Notes under the pieces: generated by a model
Database searches by the model: none
The model's input: the letters and a program-made list of their open reading frames with translations, nothing else
What the model was told of the DNA's origin: nothing
Shown here: in pieces, positions 22,370-34,020 of the stretch
Layout of the letters: every line of letters starts with the position of its first letter
Numbering within the stretch: the stretch's first letter is position 1
Translations under genes and position numbers: made by a program
Origin: Posidonia oceanica
Taxonomy: Eukaryota > Streptophyta > Magnoliopsida > Alismatales > Posidoniaceae
Reading direction: 5' to 3'
Length of the DNA: 64,000 bases
Assembly (NCBI GenBank): GCA_037176725.1
Contig: JAZBRS010000039.1
Span: 29,300,001-29,364,000 of the forward strand

Positions 22370-22772
22370 GATAGGTTGACGGACCTATCGCCGAATAGTT
22401 AGGGATATCAGCCCAAATGATAGGTTAACGGACCTATCGCCGAGTAGTTAGGGGTGCCAGCCCGAGGATGACAGGTTAACGGACCTATCACCGAGCAGTT
22501 AGGGTTGCCAGCCCGAGGATGACAGGTTAACGGACCTATCGTCGAGCAGTTAGGGTTGCCAGCCCGGGGATGACAGGTTAACGGACCTATCGCCGAGCAG
22601 TTAGGGTTGCCAGCCCGGGGATGACAGGTTAACAGACCTATCGCCGAGCAGTTAGGGTTGCTAGCCCGGGGATGACAGGTTAATGGACCTATCGCCGAGC
22701 GGTTAGGGTTGCCAGCCCGGGGATGACAGGTTAACGGACCTATCGCCGAGCAGTTAGGGTTGCCAGCCCGGG
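22370..22772 (-). repeat. 52-bp hairpin repeat array in K
   Basis: Eight tandem units, most of 52 bp. The first two contain perfect 7-bp stems: on the + strand GATAGGTTGACGGACCTATC (22370-22389) and GATAGGTTAACGGACCTATC (22429-22448). Later units read GACAGGT...ACCTATC, whose only deviation becomes a U-G pair in the element's sense (- strand) RNA. Each unit also has CAGTTAGGGTTGCCAGCCC. It is the proximal part of the K 3' region. The preceding 22082-22369 is AT-rich with a short repeat (TTTTGTATTTTTTA) and holds no gene. Confidence 0.85.
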
Positions 22773-23170
22773 TGATGAGATGAATGCAAGAAGTAGAAGA
22801 GATGCATGCTTTTTAATGAGTTTTGTTGATTTTATACTTTTTATGATTTTCAGGCAAGGCAAAAAACCGCAAAAACAAAACAAAACGAAAAGAAAAGACA
22901 ATGCAGAAAACAAAAGAGAGGTTAGGAGGGCTGACCTGTTAGCAACCTCTGGAGGGAGGCGCTGGGTTCGCTCCTACGCTGCTGATGTTGTCGGCGGGGT
23001 CCACTATTGGCTGCAAAAGTTGGAGAAGAACTTACCTGGATGACGCTGCACCTGGTCTTGCTGTCGACGCTGCCGTTGCATCTCCGAGCGTCCCTCGGAT
23101 GAGATAGGGAGGACGGGAGAAGAGGATCGCGCCGATGGGATCAGAAGGATCCATCGGAGTAGAGCGGGAT
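22773..23170 (-). other. K junction where pol would be expected
   Basis: In autonomous relatives, protease, reverse transcriptase, RNase H and integrase follow gag here. K has only about 400 bp between gag and the first repeat array: an A-rich stretch (22850-22920) and a GC-rich stretch (22930-23110). I find no pol motif such as DNGS, YVDD or a DDE signature on the - strand. The exact deletion endpoints cannot be defined from this window. Confidence 0.6.
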
Positions 23171-25307
23171 TCAGAAAAGATTGGGGTAACCCCTCGAGGT
23201 TCCGGTAGAGGAAGGATTGGCTACACTAAGGTGTGCAAGTGCAAGTGCAGGTGTATGTGTATGTGCATGCTCCTGCTCGCCAACGCTGATGATCCTGCGG
23301 TCGATCAGGCGCTGAACAGCATCCCGGAGAGCGAGGCAGTTGTCCGTCGAGTGCCCGGTGGCCCGATGGAAACTGCAGAACTGATCAGTATCATGCCACC
23401 ACAGAGGGGGATTTGGTGACGGACGGACAGCTGGGAGCCTCAGGAGCGACTCAACTTGAGGGAAGATGGCGCTCAGTGGTTCGGGGAGAGGCGTGTAATC
23501 ACACTCAGCCCGACGAGGTCGTCTTTGCCCTGGATGGAGTCCTTGCCGAGCGGGTGTGACGTGATGCACGGGCTCGACGGTGGCAGTGTGCTCAGTGGGT
23601 GCAAAATTAGGTGCGTGCTCTAGCGGAAAAGGGTCTAGTTGACTCTCTGCATAGGCAGGCTCTTCGAGAGGATCGGCACATGATTCGGAGAGCTGTTCGG
23701 AGCGGTCAGGAGTGGAGCTGTTGTTGTTGTTGCTGCGGCGATTGCTGGAGGTGCCTAGCCAATGCAGAAAGTGCGGGGAAATGCCCACTTCGCAGCGAGC
23801 TTTCCACGCAGACACCAGCCCTAATCAGCGATGCATGACTAGTGATGTGCTGAATGCAAAGCAGAGTCCCAATCGCTGGCAGCACCCCTTTAACGATCAT
23901 CTCGATAGAATCCTCCTCGGAGGGTTTATCTTTGACTTGGGCGGCTAAGGAGCGCCAGCGACCGACATACTCCCCAAATGGCTCTTGGGGTCTCTGCTGG
24001 ATGGCGACAAGATCCTCCCTCTTGGGGATCAGGTCGAGGTTGAAAGCATATTGCTCAAGGAAGGCCTGAGAAAGATCGGTCCAAGTTCGAACCGCTGCCA
24101 TGTCAAGGGAAGTGAACCACTTGAGCGCGGGGCTGGTCAAACTCTTCTGAAACAGGCGGATAAGGAGCCTTTCATCAGCCTGAAGCTGAGCAAGGTCCCC
24201 GCAGTACATTTTCAAATGCGAAATAGGGCAGCCTTTACCATTGTATTTATCGAAGACCGGGATGCGGAACTTCGAAGGGAGTGCAGCCTCGGGAAAGAGA
24301 CAAAGGTCGCGAAACTGGTAAGACTGGTGGTCCTTGCCCTGCACTAGACGTAGTACTTTCTCCAGAACGTCCATCCTGTCATTGATGGGGTCTGAATTAG
24401 CTGCCATAGGGGATGGTGCGGTAGGGGTAGGAACCACATACGCCGAGTGGGTCGCACCTAAGTGCTCCTTCGGATCCACCATCACGTTGCCTGGTGGAGC
24501 AACGGGATGGCCGACGTATCCGTGCATGCGTGCAGTGTAGGCAGGAAAGTATGCTGGGTTCTGAACCTGATGCAAGGGGAATGGGTAGGTAACATGCTGT
24601 GTGGTGCGAGGTGCAGATTGTTGGAGCAATAGTTGCTGCACAGGCGCGATGCCGGGCAGTGAACCAGTGGGATACTGTGCTCCAACCAGCCCAAAAGACT
24701 GATCATCAGGAAAGGGAGTTGTATGCAGTGCATGGTGTTGTGCAGAAGCAGGAGACAGATGCCGCGCCCCCATCACTGGAGCAGTGTGTAGCTCGGGCGA
24801 TGGTCTAGGTGGGAGTGCAGTGCGTGCAACAGCAGGCCGCAGAGGAACCTCGGGAGCAACAGGAATACAAGAGGGTCGAACTGATAGAGCCATACCCTGC
24901 AGTGTGTGGGCAAGCTCCATCAAGTGCCGATACCGCACTTCAGGGGACCCGTGAGTGGGAACACTAAAGTGCAGAACAGGCCGGGAGGCGGACTCAAGAG
25001 ATTGAGAACCTAAAGCAAAGGTCGCCGCAGTAGAAGGGATGTCGGGAGCGACATATCCCAAGGATGAAGGGGTTAGAGGCGCCTCCGAAGCACGAGGGAC
25101 GGTCATCGAGACAGATTCGACGACCGGATCCGAAGTGGCGCAAGTTTGCCAAAGACCCGCAGTAGAAAGGAGTGCCCTAGACACCTGAGGATCGAATCCT
25201 GGTGTCACAGAGGGCACAGAGCGAACAGAAGTGAAATCCGGAGGGACCCAAGTGGTAAACCCCTCCGAATCAACGGTAAAGTGGAGCCCACCGACAGACT
25301 GGGCCAT
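23171..25307 (-). pseudogene. gag: Element K gag, frameshifted near the C-terminus
   Basis: Retrotransposon Gag (capsid plus nucleocapsid). The first frame starts at MAQ (25307) and runs 533 residues to 23706. It has a long Pro/Ser/Ala-rich N-terminal half and a capsid domain at about residues 340-490, with YQFRDLCLFP, CPISHLKMYCGDL, RLLIRLFQKSL, FLEQYAFNLDLIPKRED and EYVGRWRSLAAQVKD. The frame breaks in a glutamine-rich stretch. The continuation is open in another frame (23815-23171), with a zinc-knuckle-like C-x2-H-x4-H-x4-C in FCSFHRATGHSTDNC and an end at PNLF. This is the longest single gag frame in the window, so K gag may have decayed only recently. Starts chosen by the shared MAQ. Confidence 0.88.
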
Positions 25308-26580
25308 TGCTGACTGAGTCTAAGTGAGCGGGAGCTGCGATGAGAGAGAAGAAAGTAAAGCCTAAGGAAAGCTACCGCCAGAAGCGACAAGTAGCTCAGA
25401 GGAAGGATGCACAGAGTCCAGGCAGCGGATCCCGCACGTACCTACAAAAGAGTAAAGATGTTAGAGGTTGTATGCAATAAAGAGTTATTAGGGGTGGCAT
25501 GAATGGCACACGTGCAAATGAATGCCCTAATGATGGGCTCTTTCACCATGCAAGTCCTGAGTAGATGACCTACTAGGACACACTCAAGGGTAGTGGGTTT
25601 AGACAGACTCCAGGTCAGAAAATAGCAGGTTCCCTGTCGAACTCCTGGCCCAAAGCTCAGGTAATAACAGGGTGGTGCGTTGGTGGCCTCGACCCCGCCA
25701 AAGCGTGGGAGGTACCCTCTACTAACATCGACACGACCCTTGAACAGAGGGGGGGCAGACCGACCGACTTGCGCCACGCCCAAAGCAGTGGAACAAGAGG
25801 TCGGGACTGTCCTTCGCAAACTGTGGGTGGACTCAGAAGAGAGAATGCATGCTTTCTAAGATGAATCAATCATGCAAGATGCTTTAGAGTCTTTTACTTG
25901 CATTTTATTAACCAGAAAGGGGGAAAATTGCAAGTTATTGGCTCTAGTTGTGCTTAGAAGTTATTGTTTAGCTTTATTGTAGCTTTTAGATTAAGCAAAA
26001 GGGAAAGCAAACATGTTTCTACTGTCCTAGGCATGGCATACGCAAAGGGGAAAGAGACAGACAAACATGGCATGCAATCAATCACACAACAAAGCAAAAG
26101 GCATGCGCATGGCATGTGCAAGTGTTCGTGGACATAATAGTGAAGAAAAAGCATTCGTCATGTCAAAAGGCATATATGCAAGGCATGTGCGTGCGCAGTG
26201 GCATAGCAAGTGTGTAAAAGAAGCACTCATCACTCAAAAAGCATGCATTGTTGCCAAACAAGTATGTAGACATGCATTGCGCAGGAAATAAAGCAAATAA
26301 AGATGAAGGAAGATAAAGACAAGTAAGCATTAAAGCAGGCAAGAGCAGAATCAGGGAAACAAGCAAGCAAACAAGTAAAGGAGCCACAACAGGCAAAGCA
26401 AAGCAAAACAGAGCGCAATCCAAGGCAAAAGAGGTGCAAACCTAAGCGGAGTAGCCACGAGGCGACTCGCTAGGAGTTTGCACAGAAAAGCGAGCAAAAC
26501 AGGCAAGGGAGGCACAAAAGGCAAACAAAGAAAGCAAATCCCAAGCGAGCGAAAGCGAAGGCGAAAGCCGGAGTCCAGCA
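25308..26580 (-). other. Element K 5' leader (untranslated)
   Basis: About 1.27 kb lies between the primer-binding site and gag. It contains the block (about 25812-25560) shared with the H and N leaders, including GGGTCGAGGCCACCAACGCA. A frame over it (25819-25442, 125 residues) shares ECVLVGHLLRTC-like residues with the H leader. The remainder is A-rich and simple, with no gene. Confidence 0.7.
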
Positions 26581-26598
26581 TCCCCAGCAGAGTCGCCA
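26581..26598 (-). other. Primer-binding site of element K
   Basis: TGGCGACTCTGCTGGGGA on the - strand, one base after the 5' LTR end. Same tRNA-Arg-like sequence as in H and N. Confidence 0.85.
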
Positions 26599-26599
26599 C

Positions 26600-29500
26600 T
26601 GTAGTAATCCCAATCAGAATCAGGCTTACTATTAGCGGCGATGGTCCGAGGAGGAGGGCTCAACTCGAAAACACTTAAAAAGGAAGAAAAGAAGAAGATA
26701 AGACAAATCAGAGTCGCCACCATGTCTATTATCGGAAGACAAGGAAAACCAGGGGAAATGCATGAATTAACACGCAAAACCAAGCAAGAAATGCAAAGCA
26801 AAGCAATGCAAAGGAAAACAAATGCAAATACATGCAAATGAGATGACTCATGCCTAGGATAAGGGTGATATGGTCATTGCGGGCCAAAAGACTGGGCAAG
26901 GACTCCTGTTACACGCGGGGAAGGTGTTAGGCACCCCCAACGCGCCCGAGAATCGGTCTTTCTAGGCTTACGCTCGCATATGCAGGGAAATGCAGATTTG
27001 AATGCCTAAATGCCAATGAATGCCAGAATGAATGCTCATAGGTGTGCTCTAAGTGGTAGGATGCAATGCAAGGAAAGTAAACGTGCAGTCTAAATGCTCA
27101 GTAGCGCTGTCTGTGTTCCGAACCGGGCGAAACAGGGCTCGTGAGAACTCCTGGCAGTAAGCATCACTGCCCTATATGCAAATGCAAGCGAAAAAGCAAA
27201 ACAACGGTAAAACCAAGCAATGCAAGCGACATGCAAGAGAAAACGGCATAAAACACGCGAAACAATGCAAGAAACGAGAGCAGCACGCAAAACGGTGCAA
27301 GAAAACAAGACGGGCACGTAAAACAGTGCCAGAAGTTTAGCGGGCACGCAAAACGGTGCCAAAAACAAAGCAGGCACGCGAAACGGTGCCAAAAACAAAG
27401 CAGGCACGCAAAACGGTGCCAAAAGCGAGGCGGGCACGCGAAACGGTGCCAAAAGCGAAGTGGGCATGCAAAATGGTGCCAGAGACAAAGCGGGCACGCA
27501 AAATGGTGCCAAAAGCGAAGCAGGCACGCAAAACGGTGCCAAAGACAAAGCAGGCATGCGGAACGATGCCAAAAGACGGAATAAAACCTCGGCAAAACCA
27601 CGCAGATGCAAATGCAAGGAAAAAAGATCAAGGGAAGCGAAAGGAGAAGTAAACAGTGCGTGTGTGAGGACAGGCACTGTTTAAGGGCCACGCAGAGTAG
27701 GTGTGAAGACCTACACTGGGGAGAACAAGCAAGTGGAGGGATTACCACTGCTTTGTGACTGTTTTCCACTAAACCGCTCCACGATGTGTCTCGCACGCTG
27801 CCCAAAGCTCGCGGTGCGATCGGATCGTGGAAAAGGTGGAAGAAAGTCGCAATAAGTGGTGAATCCAGGGGAAACACAACACAAAACACTTGGGAATACG
27901 CGAAACGAGGAACGGAGTTGATGGATAAGAGGAGGAAGTCCTATTCTACATGCTCGAAGAAGCAAAAAGCGAAAACGATGCATGCAATGCAAATGATGTG
28001 CAAATGAATGCTGTGCAGGGGTTCAGGAGGACATACTTGGGAAATCTGAAGCCTGATCTGAAATCTGCTTGCTCCATGTTGAAGAGCGCTCCGCCGGGGT
28101 CGTCTGGGTAGCTTGTTTGAGAAGATCCAACGACCGGATTGGAAGATATCGCAGCTTCAAGGTAGAAGGGCCAGAACAGGGGAGAAGAACAGATCTAAGT
28201 GTTCAGGAGGTCCTAGGGGTGTGCAGACAGGTCCTCCCATGTAAATGGGAGCTAAAGAAGCTTTAAGTGTGTGCAGAGGATGGAAAAAGCTAGAATGCAT
28301 GAATGCAAATGCATGCAGAAAGCAAGAAAAGACTCAGGAGGGATTTTTCAGAAAGTTGGGGGTTCGAATGCAATTTTTGAAAAGATGGGGGTCTAAATGC
28401 AAAGGTTTTGAGAAGTTTGAGGCTTTCATGCAAGGATTTTGAAAAAAGGAGGGTCTGAAAGCAATTTTGCAAAGGGCAGGGTTTGAAATGCAATTTTCCA
28501 AAAGGGGTATGCATCAGGACAAGTTTTGAAAACATGTGGCAAGTTGAAGATGCAATTTTGAAATCATTAGGGTTCAAAATGCAATTTTTCCAGAAAAACA
28601 GGGTCCTAAGTAGTCTGGGAATGCAAATGGGGACCTACATGCAATTTTTCAAACATGTGGGGCTAAAATGCAATTTTTGAAGCAAAATATGCATTTAAAT
28701 GATTTTTATAAGCATGCTGAGGACCTATGTGTAAATTTCAAATCATGCAGGGTCAAAAAATACAATTTTTGAAGCAAAATATGCATTAAGGGGGCAAACA
28801 GAGGATTGACATGCAATTTTTAAAATATGCAAGGTCAAAAATGCAATTTAATAAGCTAAATATGCATTAAAATGATTACTGTGCATTAGAAAGGACCTAT
28901 ATGCAAAAATCAGAAAACAGAGGGGGGAAAATGGAATGCAACAAGCAAAAATGAAAAATAAAACCTAAGTTCTACAAGACAGAGGATCATGATGCATATA
29001 TCGGAAATAAAGGGGACCCAGAATGCAATTTCATATGGTAAAATTCAAGCATTAAATTAAATTAAGTTACTGCAGGACCAATGTGCAAAAATCAAAAACT
29101 GGAGGGCCAAAGTCTAACTTATTACTGAAGGAAAGCACAGTAAATGGATTAGCATGCAAATAAGGAAAACTGCAAACATTTCATGCAATTTAATATAGTT
29201 TCAGTTCAGAAATCAGCAGATTAAATCAAATAAAGGACTGGAATGCAAAATAACAAGAACTCAGACCAGAAATGCAATATTTAACGAAAAACTTAGATAT
29301 CTGGAAAATAAAGGAACAATGTAATAGCCGACGGCCATGGACACTGTAGCAGCAAGCTGCCAGCGTCCATGAACGCCGGCACAGGGATGTTGGAGCAGCG
29401 CAGGCTGGCGGGGAGGCATCTCCAGGTCCTGACGGAGGTCAGACGACGTTCGGCGGAGATCGACGCGGGCTGGAGCGAGCCGGAGAAGCCACCGGAGGTC

Positions 29501-32478
29501 TGCAAAGCTTCAGAAGCGCGTTCCGGGCGATCGACGCGACGACGCGACGATCTGAAGACCGGAGCGTGTTCCTGAGACTCGTGCGAACCGGAGGGTGCTG
29601 CTGGAACGCTGTTCTGCTGACCGGGGCGGAGGGACGCACGGAGAGGCTCGCCGGAGAAGACGGCTCTGGCCGGAGCTGACTCGGCGCAGAAGCGAAGAAA
29701 AACCTATTCTAAGGGGGGGAAAAGCAAGAGGGGAGGAAGATTAGGCTAAGGGGATAAAGAGTTACCTGTCTCCGCGTCTGAGAAGTCCTCCCGACGCAGG
29801 TGGTTTCAGAGGTCGCCGGTGGAGCTCGTCTGGCTGCTGCGGGCGCCGTCTGCTGCTCACGAGGATTGGGATCGCCTCCACGGAGCCTTCCGGTGCTTCC
29901 CGGATGGTTGGACGGCTGCTACGAAGACCGGAGGAAGATTCGGCTGATTGTGGGTTCACAGAGGCAGCCGGAGACCGGGGGGAGTGTCCGCTGCTCCTCA
30001 GGCTGGATAGGACCCTCTGGAAGGTTGCTGGAGATCTGGTGAACGTTTCTGGGCGGTTGAATTGGGTTTTGGGAGGCTGTCGGTGGGGTTTGCAAGTTGG
30101 TGGGTTTTCTGATCAGAGGGGATTGCAGGTGTTTGAAGTGGCGGGTAGGTGCGGTGGTGGGTTGCTGGGCTGAAGGTCGGGTGCCTTGGGGAGGTGGAGT
30201 TCAGGCGAGTATCTTAGGAAGATTTGGGATGATTGGACGGTCTGTGGTGAAGGCAATTCTGAAATGAGAAGTGATGGGTTCTGTGGTGTCTCTTCAGGTG
30301 GAGTCGGGGGTGGTTCTGAGGTGGAAAGGCCGGGAAATGGAGGGGAAAAGGTACTGATGTGCTGGGTGAGATCGGGGGATGGGAATGCAAGGAAAGAGCG
30401 GCTGGAACAGGCTTGGTTTCAGGGAGAAAAAGAAGGGGAAATGCTGTGGAATTCAGAGGGAGAAGCAGGAGGTTTGCTTGGGAGTTCTCTCTGGACTTCA
30501 GCTCTCTCTCTCGGATGGCAAAAGGCATTGAAAGGTGGAGCCGATGGTTGGTTTTATCAGGACTTGAAGCTACTGGGCGCGAGCTGTGGAATTCGAATTC
30601 CACCGGCACCATCCACTACAGCTAAGGGAGACGAGCGGCGAGGGAGACAGGCAGTTAATGCTGTCGGAAAAGCCGCTGAAAGAAGAGGAGGCTGAGGCGA
30701 ACTGGTGCTGATCTGATGGAGGGGGAGAATCGAATTCAAAAAAGAAGAGGGAGTGCTGTAGGCTCGCAGGAGGAGAAGGAAAAAATGCAGAGGAAGAATA
30801 AGGAAGAGGAAGAAGGAGGGAAGCGGGCTGGGCCGCGAACCGGAGGAGAAAAAATCAAAAAGGAAAAGAAAGAAGGAAGGTGGACGGGCTGGACTGGGCC
30901 CAGCGGAAAAAAGAAAAAGAATAGGAAGAAAGGGAGAAGGAGAGGAGAAAAAGAGGAGAAATAAATTAGGTAAAAATAAAATAAAAATAAGTAAAAATAT
31001 TAGAATGATTATGTTGTGAGTCAGGATCTTGATTAAATTTTTAATGACTGTTTTTAGTTGATTAATTCTGATTTTAGAGGGGTTTTGGGTTTGATTAGGG
31101 TTTTAAGGGTTTTCTTCGTTTTTAATTTGTTTTCCATTTTGATTAAATGTTTGTTAAGCCTTTTAAGTTATTTTTTTTAATTGTGTTTTTCTTGTTAAGC
31201 ATTTGGGATGTTAATTAGGATTTTTTAAGATTTATTTTTGGATTAATTAGAGTGAGTTTTGGCATTTGATTTTAGTCCTTTTAGGATTCTTCTTAAGTCT
31301 TCTTTAAATTATACTTTTGATTTTTATTTGTTAAGTTTTCTTGATGTTTTTTTGGTTAAGTTTCTTCTTGATGGATTAAGTGTTTTTTAAATCTTTTTAA
31401 TTTGTTTCTCATTTTCTTTTTAATTAAGTTCTTAAGTTGTTCTTCTTAGGTTTGTTAAGTTAAGTTTTTTTTTCATTAATTATTTGTCTTAGTGTTTTTA
31501 ATTGTTTTACTTCTTCTTAGGGTTTGTTCTTAGATTATTTTGATAGGGTTTTCACTTTTGGTTGGTTTTGGTTATATTTTTGTTTTTTCCTTGATTTTAC
31601 AGCATTTTCTTTTAGTTATTTTGTATTTTTTAGGTTACAATCCTAGCTTTCTATTTTAGCTAGATTTGGTTAGGCTTAGGTTTTTAATTGTTTGTTTAAT
31701 GTTTTTAATTATTTTTCTTAGGTTTCTGGTTTGCTTCCCTTTTGTTTTAGAGTTTTAGAGATTTTTAAGGGTTTTTTATGGATTTTAGCAAAAGAAAGAA
31801 AAAGGAAAAGAGAAGGGAGAAGAAAAGGAAAAAAAGGAAGAATAAAGGGGAAAGAGGTGAGTTGGAGGAGAATAATTTTTTAAAAGTCAGGGAAAATGCT
31901 AAAAATAAGGCAAAAATAGAAATAAGGTAGAGAAGAGATAGAAGCACAAAGGGGGCCCACAGCTAGGCAAGAAAAGGAGAGAGAAGGGGATGAAAAGAAG
32001 GAGGATAATCAGGAGAGAGAGAGGAGAGAGAAAAGGATAATCCAAGAGAGAGAGAAAAGGATAATTTAGGTAAATGGAGGGCTTAAAGGTTTTGAAATGG
32101 GGTGAAAATTGGGGAGGGTGTAGCCTAGGGTTTCTAGTGTTGGTTCTAGGGCTTTGGTTTGATTTCAAGAAGGTTTTGGAAGGGTTTTAAGGTGTAGAAA
32201 AAGGGTGGTTTTACCTAGGTTTACTAGGATTTTTGGGAATGATTTTGGGCTGAAAGTTTTTAAGTGTTTGGGTAGGTTTGCTAAGTAGGGGTTGATGGGT
32301 TTTCCTATGGTTTTTGGGCAGGTTTTGGGCTTGGGAAGAAGGTGTAGGCTTGGGTCAAGTTAGGCTTGTTTTGAAGGGTGAGATGAAGAGGGTTGGGGGT
32401 TGTTTTGACCTAGGTTTAGATCCAGAAGTCACCAGAAGGTCCCAAATGGTCCAAGCCTGTCAAGATGGGGTGTCAACA
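26600..32478 (-). mobile_element. K 5' LTR (L3)
   Basis: A 5879-bp LTR, start TGTTGACACC at 32478 and end GGATTACTACA at 26600 on the - strand, followed by the primer-binding site. Layout as in L1: AT-rich zone (about 31730-30960), GC-rich zone (about 30000-29330), GCATTTTAGACCC repeats (29300-28270), 326-nt block (28036-27711), minisatellite, conserved motif 26936-26917. By-eye comparison with L1 over about 120 bp near 28030 and 9005 shows three differences, all transitions, so the element looks young. No gene. Confidence 0.92.
27252..27577 (-). repeat. 30-bp minisatellite in L3
   Basis: About eleven 30-bp units of the same GCACCGTTTTGCGTGCC family as in L1 and L2. Confidence 0.85.
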
Positions 32479-32483
32479 CATGT
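32479..32483. repeat. Probable target duplication of K, right copy
   Basis: CATGT, against CATGC at 7569-7573. Confidence 0.65.
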
Positions 32484-34020
32484 AGACATACTAAGGCAAC
32501 ACCAGAGCAAAAGGAACATCCACAGCAAGCATTTAGGTCAAGGAAAGCAAGAAAGGAAGAACATGCATGGGAAAATAGGATTAAAACTTTGCAAAAAGGA
32601 GCAAGCAACTTAAAGGGATCCTAGCAAACCTAAGCATGGTTGCCATAGGGGCCAGGCATCTCTAAGCAAGCATGGATCATAAGCAAATATCAAGAAATAA
32701 GCAAGGTGTAGGCGTGGCAGCAAAGCAAAGCAAACAGAGGTGTTGGACACTAGGTGAACCAGCGTCCAATGTTGGACGCGGCTCATCCAAGCGTCCAACG
32801 CAGGCAAGAAGCAAGATGAACTTAGAGCATGCAAAAAGACTCATGCAAGCATGGGACAAGCAGATAGGCATGGCATAGTATTAGAGAACATGCAAGGAAG
32901 ACATACATCATGGATTTATAAAATAGCAAGCAGGAGCAAGGCATGGAAAGCATTAGAACATGAGCTGAGCAAGACAGGGTGTTGGACGCTGGCCTATGCC
33001 GCGTCCAACGTTGGACGCACCAGCTGGTGCGTCCAACACACTGAACTCTCTCTTGGCTGCGAATCGCGACCAAAAGGATTCAAAAAAGTGTGAAAGTGCA
33101 TGGGAACATGCTAATAGGCATGCAAAAGCTACGGGGATAGAGAGCTTACCGTTTGACGGCCTGGAACGGCGGCTCCACCTCGCTTGCCGGCGTTGCTGAT
33201 GTAGCGATAGGAGCTACTTCGACGAGGTCGCACAAGCTGCTTGAAAGAGGTCGCGACAGGTCGAGAGGGAAGGTGGATGATCACTCTTGCTCTCGGAGGT
33301 GGCGAATTCTCTCTTGGCTCGGTGTGGTCTGTGGTGCAATGGCTGGAAGTTGCAGTTTTGTTGCAATGGCATGGGTTCAAGTGCTGGAGGTCGGAGTTGT
33401 AGGCCAAATTCTGGCAATTGCAGGTGGTGGTAGGTGCAGGTGAGTGTGGGGAAGCCACGAGGATTGTCAGGGGAGGGCGTAGGAGCTGTCAGAAGGCTGC
33501 GAGGTCAGGGCGGTGGCAGGCGCGGGCGGCAGAAGTCAGTTGCTGGCAGTGAGGGGTTAGAGAGCAGATTAGGTGCTGATGAGGAGGGGATGGGTAGTTA
33601 CTTGGGCTTGGAAGGTAGTGGATGGCGTGGAGTGGAAGAAGGGACGGGTAGTAAGTGCGGGGAGGCGGTGGAGTGGACGGGCGGTGAGCCGAAGGGGGCG
33701 GAGCAGCCGCTGCTGCAACCGAGTCGTTGGACACTAAAGCGGAGGGCGTCCAATGTTGGACGCTAGCACAGGGCACGTCCAACGTTGGACGCTGCCTATT
33801 CCAGCGTCCAACACACTCAATTGACAAAGGCTGCAAATGGGCTTGGGCTTGGGCTAAAAGGTTTAAAAACGGTGTAAAAAGGCTTGGTGTTTTGGGTGAG
33901 GTTTTAGGCTAGGTTTTGGGGGGGAGAAATGGGTCAAAAAAAGGAGTGCCATTCCAGAATCCACACGAGCTTGCAGGAGAAAACAACCAACTTCCGGGCT
34001 GTCAGAATGGGGTGTCTACA
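32484..34020 (-). mobile_element. Element H 5' LTR, 5' portion
   Basis: The H LTR starts on the - strand at 34020 with TGTAGACACCCCATTCTGAC and continues to the K insertion at 32479; the rest is at 7573-5799. It carries three TTGGACGC dyad clusters and a GC-rich zone (about 33140-33720) with short open frames that resemble nothing I know. Beyond its start, 34021 on matches the N leader at 42593 on, which shows that H entered an N-type element (M1). The expected duplicated target is ACACC (34021-34025), with its partner left of the window. Confidence 0.85.
32741..33815. repeat. Three TTGGACGC dyad clusters (H LTR, right half)
   Basis: Clusters lie at about 32741-32800, 32980-33040 and 33725-33815. 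The middle one contains a perfect palindrome of 28 bp (33010-33037) with arms GTTGGACGCACCAG. The last holds three dyads in a row. Same family as 6748-7506. Confidence 0.85.

Larger units (their letters stand above)
7574..32478 (-). mobile_element. Element K: non-autonomous Tat/Ogre-type retrotransposon (gag only)
   Basis: K is a complete - strand element of 24.9 kb as it stands, about 19 kb without the nested solo LTR L2. Order on the - strand: 5' LTR (32478-26600), primer-binding site (26598-26581), leader, gag (25307-23171), a short pol-less junction, 3' repeat arrays, polypurine tract (13462-13450) and 3' LTR (13449-7574). The two LTRs are 5879 and 5876 bp and look nearly identical where compared by eye. 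No protease, reverse transcriptase, RNase H or integrase is visible. It resembles the gag-only TR-GAG class described in plants. Assignment of both LTRs to one element rests on the strand, the flanking signals, the near-perfect target duplication and the H LTR dyads on both sides. Confidence 0.85.

Noticed and set aside
22370..22772. CRISPR-like regular array
   Set aside because: Units are contiguous repeats without unique spacers, the setting is plant retrotransposon DNA, and there are no cas genes.
33153..33766. Host gene fragment in the GC-rich part of the H LTR
   Set aside because: Short frames on both strands, no conserved motif, and the location is inside a bounded LTR.
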